NCBI GenBank assembly: GCA_950071955.1
Contig: CATMOC010000043.1
Coordinates: forward strand, 1-13,109
From: an uncultured Mesorhizobium sp.
Lineage (GTDB): Bacteria; Pseudomonadota; Alphaproteobacteria; Rhizobiales; Rhizobiaceae
Length of the DNA stretch: 13,109 bases
Direction: 5' to 3'
Shown here: positions 6,610 to 13,109 of the stretch, in pieces
Layout: the number at the start of each line of letters is the position of its first letter
How positions within the stretch are numbered: the first letter of the stretch is position 1
Notes under the pieces: generated by a model
Seen by the model: only the letters and a program-made list of their open reading frames with translations
Told to the model about the DNA's origin: nothing
Databases searched by the model: none
Program-made: the position numbers and the translations under genes

Positions 6610-7647
6610 ATGCTGCTCAAGAAACTGGCCACGGCGGTGGCGGCCGTCGGCCTCGCCGCGCTTTCGGCCACGCACGCCTTTGCCGACACTGTGACGATCC
6701 GGTACTCGAACTGGCTTCCGCCGAGCTTCTTCCTCTGGGACGACGTCATCGAGCCATGGCTCGCCGACATCGAGAAGGTCACGGAAGGCCGGGTGAAGGT
6801 CGAAGTGGCGCCGAAGGTGGTGGGCACAGTCCCCGCCCAGTACGACGTGGTGCACGATGGCTTGGCCGACATGTCCTGGATGGTCGCCGGTTACACGCCG
6901 GGGCGCTTTCCCCAGATCGAATTCGGGGATCTGCCGCTGATCGGAACGAAGACCGCCGCGCGCGGACCGGTGATCGACAGGATGTACCGAAAGCACCTCG
7001 CAGACAACGGTGTCTTCGAGGGTGTCTATCCGGTTTCGCTGCTGTCGGTATCGCCACTGCAGATGGTGACGAAGGGCGCCAAGGTGGAATCGGTGGAGCA
7101 GCTGAAGGGAATGAAGTTCCGCAGCAGTTCGCCGACCCTGACCGAGGTCCTGAACCTGCTCGGCGCCGTGCCGATCCTGAAATCGGCCGCGGAGGCCTAC
7201 GAGATGCTCGCGACCGGCACGATCGACGGCCAGATCACCAACCTGAACACGATCCCCGGCTTCAACCAGCTCGACCTGATGGACGGCGTCTATGTCGTGC
7301 CGGGCGGGCTCGCCAATGCCGTCATCATCATGGGCCTCAATGCCGACAAGTGGGCGCAGATCTCCCCCGAGGACCAGAAGGCGATCATGGAGATTTCGGG
7401 CGAAGCCTTCGCGCGCAAGGTCGGCCAGGCTTACGACGACGCCGATGCCAAGGCGCTGGAGAGCATGAAGACGGCCGGCTACCACATGGGCGAGGCCACC
7501 CCCGAGGCGATCGAAAAGATCAAGACCACGCTCAAGCCGATCGAGGACGCATGGCTCAAGAAGGCCGAGGAGGCCGGACTGTCGAACGCCCCGGAAATCC
7601 TTTCGGAGTTCAAGGCAGAGGTCGCAGCCGAGGAAGGCACGAACTGA
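6610..7647 (+). CDS. dctP: TRAP transporter solute-binding protein, DctP family
   Basis: A 345-residue periplasmic binding protein of a tripartite ATP-independent (TRAP) transporter, which captures a substrate, usually a carboxylate, for ion-driven uptake. Residues 1-25 are a Sec signal peptide: KK near the start, an Ala/Val/Leu core, and an AFA cleavage site before Asp26. The mature protein has the DctP pattern: TIRYSNW, a middle segment KGMKFRSSS with Arg171 at the position that normally salt-bridges the ligand carboxylate, then AYEMLATGTIDGQITN. The start is the ATG at 6610, because GGAGG lies five bases upstream; an in-frame ATG four codons earlier would place that sequence inside the gene. 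No DctQ or DctM membrane subunit is adjacent, so it is an orphan binding protein here. It diverges from the CYP199-like P450 operon and ends at a strong terminator. Confidence 0.95.
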   Translation: MLLKKLATAVAAVGLAALSATHAFADTVTIRYSNWLPPSFFLWDDVIEPWLADIEKVTEGRVKVEVAPKVVGTVPAQYDVVHDGLADMSWMVAGYTPGRFPQIEFGDLPLIGTKTAARGPVIDRMYRKHLADNGVFEGVYPVSLLSVSPLQMVTKGAKVESVEQLKGMKFRSSSPTLTEVLNLLGAVPILKSAAEAYEMLATGTIDGQITNLNTIPGFNQLDLMDGVYVVPGGLANAVIIMGLNADKWAQISPEDQKAIMEISGEAFARKVGQAYDDADAKALESMKTAGYHMGEATPEAIEKIKTTLKPIEDAWLKKAEEAGLSNAPEILSEFKAEVAAEEGTN

Positions 7648-7717
7648 TCGGATAGGTTCACCAGCAGCCATAGGCCGACCCGTTCGGCCGGGCTGTCTCG
7701 CTTGCATAGGAATGCAT

Positions 7718-7752
7718 GGCCGGTCCCGGACCTGTTTCGGGACCGGCCTTTT
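7718..7752 (+). terminator. Rho-independent terminator of dctP
   Basis: A perfect 11-base inverted repeat, GGCCGGTCCCG (7718-7728) and CGGGACCGGCC (7738-7748), with a nine-base loop and a following TTTT. It starts about 70 bases after the dctP stop. On the opposite strand there is no T run, so it does not obviously end the converging permease transcript. The rest of 7648-7810 holds no recognisable gene. Confidence 0.9.
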
Positions 7753-7810
7753 CATGTTGGAAATCCGTGCCGAGGCCTTGCCGCGTTCGAACCCGCCGTC
7801 GGCACACGCG

Positions 7811-8710
7811 TTATCGGAGCGCCTTCGCGCGCCCCTTTCGTTCCGATGCCACCAGCAACAGGCCGCTGGCGACGATGGTGAGCGTGCCGGCAATCGTCCA
7901 GGCGTCTGGCAGGCTGTCGAAGATGATGTAGCCGAAGATGACCGTCCAGATCATGTGCACGTAGATGAACGGCGCGAGGAAGGACGCCGGCGCGATGCGG
8001 TAGGCGTGGATCAGAAGCCAGTGCCCGATCGCGCCGAATGCGCCGAGAGACAGGAGGATCGAAAGGTAAAAGCCGTCCGGCGGCAGCGAGCCCACGAAGG
8101 GCAGCGCCGGAAGGCCGAGGACGATGGCGACCAGCGGAGGCATGACGAACAGGCTCTCATGGCTCTCCGTGGCGGTCAGAAGGCGCGTCGCGATGATGAA
8201 GACGCCATAGGCCAGCGTCGCGGCGAATGCCATGACATGCCCGATGCCGAGCACGCCCATGCCGGGCCGGGATATGATGATCACGCCGCCGAACCCGATG
8301 ACCACCGCGACGATGCGCATCCAGTCGAGGGATTCCTTGAGAACAAGGCGGGCCAGCAATGTGACCCAGATCGGCGCGGCGAAGAAGATCGCGACGAATT
8401 CCACGAGTTGCAGCGTCAGGAGCGAGGAGAAACTCAGGATACCCGAGACGAACAGCACCACGCCGCGAAAGAGCTGGAGGCGCATGTTGCCGACGCGGAA
8501 GCGATCGCTGTTCACCCATGGGCGCAGGATGACCACGGCCAGCACGCCATGGGTGAAGAACCGCATCCAGTTGACGAACACCGGATGCACGTCCGCGAGC
8601 ACCAGATATTTGGCGCCCGCATCGTTGAAGGCGAACATGAAGAAGGCGCAGACGAGGAGAAGCATCCCCTTCAGCGGATTGGAAACCGCAGCCTCGGATC
8701 GGATCACCAT
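7811..8710 (-). CDS. EamA/DMT-family inner-membrane transporter
   Basis: A 299-residue integral membrane protein with about ten hydrophobic helices in two similar halves, the EamA (drug/metabolite transporter) pattern. The first half begins NPLKGMLLLVCAFFMFAFNDAGAKYL; the first EamA repeat ends with VVIGFGGVIIISRPG near residue 150, and the second ends with the helix AGTLTIVASGLLLV followed by a positively charged tail (SERKGRAKALR). The internal motif FFAAPIWVTLLARLVLKE is typical of the family. Members export or import small metabolites; the substrate here is unknown. The start ATG at 8710 has GGAGG five to six bases upstream. The SDR at 8826-9653 ends 115 bases upstream on the same strand, so they may be co-transcribed, and the pair converges on the dctP terminator. 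A link to pathway substrate or product movement is inference from position. Confidence 0.9.
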   Translation of the reverse strand: MVIRSEAAVSNPLKGMLLLVCAFFMFAFNDAGAKYLVLADVHPVFVNWMRFFTHGVLAVVILRPWVNSDRFRVGNMRLQLFRGVVLFVSGILSFSSLLTLQLVEFVAIFFAAPIWVTLLARLVLKESLDWMRIVAVVIGFGGVIIISRPGMGVLGIGHVMAFAATLAYGVFIIATRLLTATESHESLFVMPPLVAIVLGLPALPFVGSLPPDGFYLSILLSLGAFGAIGHWLLIHAYRIAPASFLAPFIYVHMIWTVIFGYIIFDSLPDAWTIAGTLTIVASGLLLVASERKGRAKALR

Positions 8711-8825
8711 GCGCCTCCAGCAACGGACGTCGTCCCCGGCGAGATAGCCCCATGACGATGCGGCCCCTCGTCCGGCGCAAGCTCCTCCTCCGGATCTCTG
8801 GCGGTGAAGGTTCGCTAGCGTCCGG

Positions 8826-9653
8826 TTATTTGTTGGCGAAGAACTTCTGCGCCATCAGGCTCTGGGACAGCCCGCCGTCGCAATTCAGTTCCTGTGCGGT
8901 TACGAAAGATGCCGCCGGCGAAGCCAGGAAGACGACGGTATCCGCCAGTTCTGTCGCGACGCCCAGCCGGCCGAGGGGGATCTTGGCCTCGCGCTCGGCG
9001 ATGATCTCGGGTCGCATGTTGGCGCGCGTCAGCGGCGTGTCGATCGTTCCGGGACTGACGACGTTGACGCGTATTCCGTCGGCCGCCCATTCCAGCGCCA
9101 TCTGGCGGGTCAGAGAAATCAGCGCCGCCTTGCTCGGCCCGTAGGCGCCACCGTTGGGATAGCCCCTGCCACCGGCCAGGGAGGAGATGTTGACGATCGA
9201 CGCGGACTTGCTCTTGCGCAGATGCGGCAGGCAGGCGCGTTCGAGAAGCAGCGCCCCTTCGACGTTGACGAGGAACGAGGTGCGCCAGTCGTCCAGGGAG
9301 CAGTCCTCGAGCGACCCGGGGAAGATCACGCCGGCCGAATTCACGACGATGTCGAGCTGGCCGAACCTTGCGATCAGTTCCGAAACCCCCGCGCCGATCT
9401 CGGACGCGACGGCGACGTCCATGGCGAGGCTCAAGGCCTCGCCGCCGTCGGCCTCGATCTTCTTCGCGACACCGTCCGCCGCTTCCTTGCGGCGGTCGGC
9501 GACCGCCACCCGGGCACCGTTTGCGGCAAGCGTGATCGCGGTCGCCTCGCCGATACCGCTGCCGCCGCCCACCACGAGCGCGACGAGGCCATCGAGCAGG
9601 GAATTCGACATCCAGTCGCGCGGGCGCGCCGGAAGCTCAGCCTTTGTTGCCAT
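8826..9653 (-). CDS. Short-chain dehydrogenase/reductase (SDR), third copy
   Basis: A 275-residue classical SDR. Visible: cofactor loop GGGSGIG at 29-35, Asp53 after strand two (NAD preference), MDV at 78-80, NSAG at 105-108, and the full tetrad Asn130, Ser158, Tyr171, Lys175. It is clearly more distant from the two tandem SDRs than they are from each other. The start chosen is the ATG at 9653, with GGAG about nine bases upstream; a later in-frame ATG (MSNSLL, at 9611) lacks a good ribosome binding site but would give a more usual N-terminus. The long extension ahead of 9653 is not coding. It diverges from the SnoaL-like gene across a 192-base gap and may be co-transcribed with the permease downstream. 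Confidence 0.92.
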   Translation of the reverse strand: MATKAELPARPRDWMSNSLLDGLVALVVGGGSGIGEATAITLAANGARVAVADRRKEAADGVAKKIEADGGEALSLAMDVAVASEIGAGVSELIARFGQLDIVVNSAGVIFPGSLEDCSLDDWRTSFLVNVEGALLLERACLPHLRKSKSASIVNISSLAGGRGYPNGGAYGPSKAALISLTRQMALEWAADGIRVNVVSPGTIDTPLTRANMRPEIIAEREAKIPLGRLGVATELADTVVFLASPAASFVTAQELNCDGGLSQSLMAQKFFANK

Positions 9654-9776
9654 TTCTTCGTCTCCGTTGAAGCGATTGTCCGTCGGTCGGTCCCCGTCTT
9701 CGTCACGGCCGGTTGGCGGCGAGGCACGGAGGCATTCGTCGATGCCTATCCACCGGTCGACAACCCATCTGTACCC

Positions 9777-9812
9777 GTGACGTGGGACTCCCTGACCGGC
9801 GGGAATTCCCAC
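9777..9812. promoter_or_regulatory. Putative operator and palindrome in the SDR/SnoaL divergent gap
   Basis: GTGACGTGGGACTCCC (9777-9792) resembles the reversed copy at 6494-6510: on the minus strand both read GAGTCCC followed by (A/C)CGT. GTGGGAC at 9782-9788 is 58 bases upstream of the SnoaL-like start. Ten bases further on, GGGAATTCCC (9801-9810) is a perfect palindrome, and GTGGGA with TCCCAC (9807-9812) make an inverted pair spanning both. This is the weakest of the motif copies. Confidence 0.3.
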
Positions 9813-9845
9813 TATGTCTCACGGACCGTCAGGAATGGGAACGTC

Positions 9846-10313
9846 ATGACCATGGAACCGACCCGTGCGGACGACTTGTCGCCGCAAGACCAAAGGGAAG
9901 CCGCGGTGCTGGGCTACTTCACCCTGCTCATGAAGCGGGACCTGGACAGCTTCGAAGCGCTCTGGCAGCCCGATGCGGTTCAGGAGATCCCGTTCGTCCC
10001 CGAGGGGTTCGGAAAATTCGTGACCTCGAAGTTCGACGGCCGCGACGAGATCATGGCGCATTACCGCGCCGCCTTCGCCAACCGACGTGACCATGTCTTT
10101 GTCATCGACGCCATCCACCGCACGGACGATCCGGATTGCATCATCGTGGAGGCGCATGCCCGCAGTCTCGTCGGCGAGACCGGCCGGGTCTACGAGAACA
10201 GCTATGTCTGTCTCTTCCGGCTGCGCGACGGCAAGCTCGCGCTGCTGCGCGAATACGTCAATCCGCTTCAGTTCATGAAGGCCTTCGGCGGCGGTTTCGA
10301 CGAACTCCGATAG
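9846..10313 (+). CDS. SnoaL-like / NTF2-fold protein
   Basis: A 155-residue soluble protein of the SnoaL/ketosteroid-isomerase-like NTF2 superfamily, cone-shaped folds that act as isomerases, cyclases, hydratases or hydroxylases. Visible: an opening helix VLGYFTLLMKRDLDSFEALW, the strand DAVQEIPF, a FDGRDEIMAHYRAAF helix (the common G-x-x-x-I/V-x-x-(F/Y) pattern), and alternating strands IIVEAHARS, YVCLFRLRDGKL and LREYVNP typical of the fold's end. The residues are too divergent to name a reaction. The start is uncertain: the ATG at 9846 has only a distant AGGA, and a second ATG lies two codons on. It stands alone on the plus strand, divergent from an SDR and convergent with the KstD-like gene only 15 bases away (10313 versus 10329). 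A role in an isomerisation step is inference. Confidence 0.85.
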   Translation: MTMEPTRADDLSPQDQREAAVLGYFTLLMKRDLDSFEALWQPDAVQEIPFVPEGFGKFVTSKFDGRDEIMAHYRAAFANRRDHVFVIDAIHRTDDPDCIIVEAHARSLVGETGRVYENSYVCLFRLRDGKLALLREYVNPLQFMKAFGGGFDELR

Positions 10314-10328
10314 GAGCGTCTCGGCTGT

Positions 10329-12014
10329 TCAGGCGTGCTCGGCTTCGGAAGCCGAGGCCTTGATGCCGGCAATGTCCCGGGCAGCGATGTAGCCGAACGT
10401 CATTGCGGGTCCGAGGCTCGAACCGCCGGCGGGATAGAGACCACGCGTCATCGAGTTCATGTCGAGACCGACCGCATACAATCCCGCGATCGCCCTGCCG
10501 TCGCCGTCGAGGACGCGGGCACTTGCGTCGGTCCGCAATCCCGCGACGGTGCTGAGGTCGCCCGGAATGAGCGCGATGGCATAGAATGGCGGTTTCAGGA
10601 TGGGCGCGAGGCTGGGATTCGGCTTGTTCTCCTGGTCGCCGCGGAAGCGCGAATGGGCGTCGTCCCCGCGCGCGAAATCCGGATCGCGGCCCTCCCTTGC
10701 ATGTTTGTTGAACCGTTCGACGGTCTGCTCGAGCGTGGCGGCATCCACCCCTATCCTTCGCGCCAGTTCCGCCAGCGTCGGGGCCTCGATCAGATAGCCG
10801 TTCTCCACCCAGCGGCGGACCGGATAGGGGAACGGGCGCGCCAGCCCCATGCCGTACGTGCGCAGGAACCGGCGGTCGGCAATCATGTGAACCTTCGAAA
10901 TACCCAGTTGCTGCATGGTCATCACGAAGTGCTGATAGGAATCGGCTTCGTTGACGAAGCGCCTGCCGGTGGGGTCGACCGCGATCGATCCGGGCATGTA
11001 ACGATCGATCATGATGTGCGGGAACCGCTTCACGGTTCCGTCCTTGTCCCGAACCTTGGAAACCGGGATGTAGATGCCGTTCGAAGGATTGTCCTCGACG
11101 AGTTCCCCGCCCGCGCGCACGCCCATCAGGACGCCGTCGCCGACATTCGCTTCGGGCTGGATCGACACGTGATCCCGCGCCATCGGGATGAACTTCTCGC
11201 GCATCTCCCTGTTGGCGCCGAAGCCGCCGCTCGCGAGCACCACGGCCGTCGCGGCAAGTTTCGTCTCCCGGCCATCCCTTTCCACGACCAAACCGGTCAC
11301 GCGGCCATCTTCCGTCAGGACCTCCTTCGCCGCCGTTTCGGACCACAAGGTCACGCCGGCATCGATGGCCGACTTCAGAAGCCGTCCGGCGAGCGCATTG
11401 CCGCTCACCAGCCGGGTGCTGCGGCCGTGGCGCAGCCTGTCCGCCATGTAGTTGGCGACCATCCGGGTGGTATGGATGAAGCCCGACCATGTCCTGAACG
11501 CCTTGCGCAGCGGGACGATGTCGGCACCCGCGACCTGCATGCTGTCGAACACGGTGAATTCCGGCAGCGGCCGGCGGAGCTTCTTGAAATAGGGGCCGAG
11601 CTTCGAGCCGTCGTACTCCCTGGCGAGGACGCCGCGGTAGCGGGAAGCGCCCGGCTTCGTGGGAAGATAGTCGGGCGTTGGCGTCGGCACGAACTCCAGT
11701 TCCGTGTCGGCCTCGACGTACTCGAGCATTCGTGGACCGTTGTCCACGAAGGCCTCGATCTTGGTTGCCTCGTAGTAGTTGCCAAGGCATGCCTTCAGAT
11801 ACTCGAGCACCTTGTCGCGGCTGTCGTCGACGCCGACCGACTTCATGTGATGATGGTTGGGGATCCAGGCCACACCTCCGGAATAGGCCGTGGTGCCGCC
11901 GAACACATCCGCCTTCTCGACCACGAGGACCTTCAGTCCGTGCTTGGCGCAGACCACGGCCGTGGTCATGCCGCCCGCTCCCGAGCCCACCACCACCACG
12001 TCGAATTCCGCCAT
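10329..12014 (-). CDS. FAD-dependent 3-ketosteroid-dehydrogenase-like oxidoreductase
   Basis: A 561-residue flavoprotein of the FAD-binding-2 family (fumarate reductase / KstD type). The N-terminus has the dinucleotide fold VVVGSGAGGMTTA at 7-19, VEK at 32-34 for the adenosine ribose, and GGTTAYSGGVAW at 39-50. A second FAD segment, VVLASGGFGANREM, is at 258-271. The C-terminus GLYPAGGSSLGPAMTFGYIA (525-543) closely matches KstD enzymes, which remove two hydrogens next to a ring ketone. Tyr116 (DYLP), Tyr360 (NEADSY) and Tyr527 (LYPAGG) fall near positions I recall as the active-site tyrosines of KstD. The start is the ATG at 12014, with GGGAG eight bases upstream; an upstream TTG six codons earlier is less likely. 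It diverges from the right-edge P450. The substrate may be a steroid, terpenoid or other cyclic ketone. Confidence 0.9.
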   Translation of the reverse strand: MAEFDVVVVGSGAGGMTTAVVCAKHGLKVLVVEKADVFGGTTAYSGGVAWIPNHHHMKSVGVDDSRDKVLEYLKACLGNYYEATKIEAFVDNGPRMLEYVEADTELEFVPTPTPDYLPTKPGASRYRGVLAREYDGSKLGPYFKKLRRPLPEFTVFDSMQVAGADIVPLRKAFRTWSGFIHTTRMVANYMADRLRHGRSTRLVSGNALAGRLLKSAIDAGVTLWSETAAKEVLTEDGRVTGLVVERDGRETKLAATAVVLASGGFGANREMREKFIPMARDHVSIQPEANVGDGVLMGVRAGGELVEDNPSNGIYIPVSKVRDKDGTVKRFPHIMIDRYMPGSIAVDPTGRRFVNEADSYQHFVMTMQQLGISKVHMIADRRFLRTYGMGLARPFPYPVRRWVENGYLIEAPTLAELARRIGVDAATLEQTVERFNKHAREGRDPDFARGDDAHSRFRGDQENKPNPSLAPILKPPFYAIALIPGDLSTVAGLRTDASARVLDGDGRAIAGLYAVGLDMNSMTRGLYPAGGSSLGPAMTFGYIAARDIAGIKASASEAEHA

Positions 12015-12091
12015 TCCCGATGCTCCCGACAATCGAAGACGCCGCGCCGCCCTGCCCCGGGGCTAGTTGGCGCGGCAGCATAGACTAGAAG

Positions 12092-12107
12092 CTTGCGGGA
12101 CACCGCC
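12092..12107. promoter_or_regulatory. Putative operator, copy 5 (degenerate), KstD side
   Basis: CTTGCGGGACACCGCC resembles copy 1 (CTTGCGGGGGACTGCC) with two Gs missing. GGGAC at 12097-12101 is 83 bases upstream of the KstD-like start at 12014. With the copy at 12117 it gives two motif instances 25 bases apart in the same orientation within this 188-base divergent gap. Confidence 0.35.
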
Positions 12108-12116
12108 TGCCCCCGC

Positions 12117-12132
12117 GCCGGGGGACTACCCC
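12117..12132. promoter_or_regulatory. Putative operator, copy 6, P450 side
   Basis: GCCGGGGGACTACCCC, with GGGGGAC at 12120-12126, 77 bases upstream of the right-edge P450 start at 12203. GGGG and CCCC flank a short centre, so like the copy at 4203 it is nearly palindromic. It lacks the ACCTTGC half. Confidence 0.4.
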
Positions 12133-12202
12133 AGGCCTCGTCCGATTGTAGCTTCCTGGGATCAGCCGTCGCCTCGTGATGCGGCGCAAGGGAGGTTAGC
12201 CC

Positions 12203-13109
12203 ATGAGCATGACCACGCAACCGACCGCCGGTGAAGGTTCCCACGGCGCGCTGCTCGAGCCGCCGGTGCTGGACGTCGACCCGTACTCGGTCGAGAACAT
12301 CCAAAATCCGTATCTCTTCTTCGAAGAGCTGAGGGAGACGGCCGCGGTCGTGCGGCTGAAGCCATACGGGGTGTACGTCACCGGACGCTACGAGGAGACG
12401 AAGGTCGTCCTTAACGATCACGACCGGTTCATGGCCAGCGCCGGCATCGGCATCGCCGACATCCGCAAGCCGGGCAAGTTCCGTATCCCGAACCGGCTTC
12501 TGGAGAACGACCCTCCGGGACACACCGAAATACGCAAGACTTTGAACAAGATCCTGTCGCCGCTCGCGGTCAGGCGGTGGCGCGACCATTTCGAGACGGA
12601 AGCGGCGATCTTCGCCGATAAAGTCGTCGAGATGGGAGAGTTCGACGGAGTCGAGGACCTCGCCGAGGCATACATCCTGCACGTCTTCCCCGAGGCGGTA
12701 GGCGTCAACCTGCCGCGGACGGAAGCGCTGGCGATCGGCGAGATGAGCTTCAATCAGGCAGGGCCATACAACGACCTCTTCCGCGCGGCGGAAAAGAAGG
12801 CAGAGCCCTATCTCGAATGGTATGAAAAGAGCGTCCGGCGCGAAGCGATGCGTCCGGGATCGATCGGCGAGATGCTCTTCGACGCGGAGGAGCGCGGAGA
12901 GTTCGAAAAGGGCGTGGCCTCCAACATCTGCCGCGCCTTCGTGCGTGGCGGGACCGACACCACCATCGCCGGTCTCGGATTTGCCCTCAACCAGCTCGCC
13001 CGCAATCCCGACCAATGGGCGATCCTCAAGTCGAACCCGTCCAAGTTTGCGCGCAACGCCTTCGAGGAGGCGATCCGCCACGAATCGCCTTCCTACGTGA
13101 ACTACCGGA
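12203..13109 (+). CDS. Cytochrome P450, CYP199-like (N-terminal part, cut by window edge)
   Basis: The first 302 residues of a P450, open to the window end. Visible: C-helix HTEIRK at 107-112; I-helix RGGTDTT at 248-254 with Asp252-Thr253; K-helix E289-x-x-R292. The heme-cysteine loop is beyond the edge. It is a paralogue of the complete P450 at 5218-6429: shared GVGITD/GIGIAD, EVDPPQHT/ENDPPGHT, EMSFNQAGP/YMSFNQTGP and the uncommon VRGGxDTT I-helix. At the putative carboxylate-binding segment it has R94-I-P-N97 where the sister has R-P-P-S, so Arg is kept but Ser is Asn, suggesting a related but different substrate. The start has an excellent GGAGGT six to seven bases upstream. It diverges from the KstD-like gene. 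Confidence 0.92.
   Translation, partial: MSMTTQPTAGEGSHGALLEPPVLDVDPYSVENIQNPYLFFEELRETAAVVRLKPYGVYVTGRYEETKVVLNDHDRFMASAGIGIADIRKPGKFRIPNRLLENDPPGHTEIRKTLNKILSPLAVRRWRDHFETEAAIFADKVVEMGEFDGVEDLAEAYILHVFPEAVGVNLPRTEALAIGEMSFNQAGPYNDLFRAAEKKAEPYLEWYEKSVRREAMRPGSIGEMLFDAEERGEFEKGVASNICRAFVRGGTDTTIAGLGFALNQLARNPDQWAILKSNPSKFARNAFEEAIRHESPSYVNYR

Noticed and set aside
8724..8745. Possible motif copy GCCGGGGAC (minus strand) upstream of the EamA permease
   Set aside because: Only four Gs, no ACCTTGC half, and within about 20 to 35 bases of the start codon, closer than the other copies.
10335..12083. A 582-codon open frame on the plus strand opposite the KstD-like gene
   Set aside because: It is antisense to a protein with clear FAD motifs, is rich in Arg, His and Gly with no recognisable fold, and is explained by GC-rich codon bias removing stops. 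The same holds for long antisense frames opposite the P450s and SDRs.

Overview
This is a GC-rich window that reads as the accessory catabolic region of a proteobacterium, most likely an alphaproteobacterium. That placement is an inference from the TRAP-type solute-binding protein, the DUF1289 gene, the base composition and the strong AGGAG-type ribosome binding sites. I see no rRNA, tRNA, CRISPR array, insertion sequence or phage gene. Thirteen protein-coding genes fill almost all of the sequence, and both edges cut through cytochrome P450 genes.

Layout, left to right. (1) A left-edge P450 on the minus strand (CYP116-like, truncated by the window). (2) A minus-strand operon from 4142 down to 754: two tandemly duplicated short-chain dehydrogenases, then a complete CYP116-like P450, then a DUF1330 protein whose start overlaps the P450 stop. 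(3) A second minus-strand operon from 6429 down to 4270: a CYP199-like P450, a protein with two EthD-like domains, and a 61-residue four-cysteine DUF1289 protein. (4) Divergent from it on the plus strand, a secreted TRAP solute-binding protein (DctP family) with a clear rho-independent terminator. (5) On the minus strand, an EamA/DMT permease and, upstream of it, a third short-chain dehydrogenase. (6) Divergent from that, a SnoaL-like protein on the plus strand. (7) A large FAD enzyme of the 3-ketosteroid dehydrogenase type on the minus strand. (8) Divergent from it on the plus strand, a second CYP199-like P450 that runs off the right edge.

Together the genes look like an oxidative pathway for a hydrophobic, probably carboxylated molecule (terpenoid, steroid-like or aromatic acid). 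The substrate is bound in the periplasm by the DctP protein, hydroxylated by several P450s, its alcohols oxidised by three SDRs, and a ring desaturated next to a ketone by the KstD-like flavoenzyme. SnoaL, EthD and DUF1330 proteins would act as small accessory or isomerase-type enzymes. The substrate is inference; nothing in the sequence names it. No ferredoxin, ferredoxin reductase, TRAP membrane subunit or transcription regulator is encoded here, so these must lie elsewhere.

The most interesting unlabelled signal is a recurring non-coding motif around GGGGGAC, often preceded by ACCTTGC. It occurs in each of the main promoter-bearing gaps (before the left P450, before the SDR operon, in the P450/dctP gap, in the KstD/P450 gap and, weaker, in the SDR/SnoaL gap), mostly about 55 to 85 bases upstream of a start codon. 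It looks like a shared operator that would make the separate transcription units one regulon.
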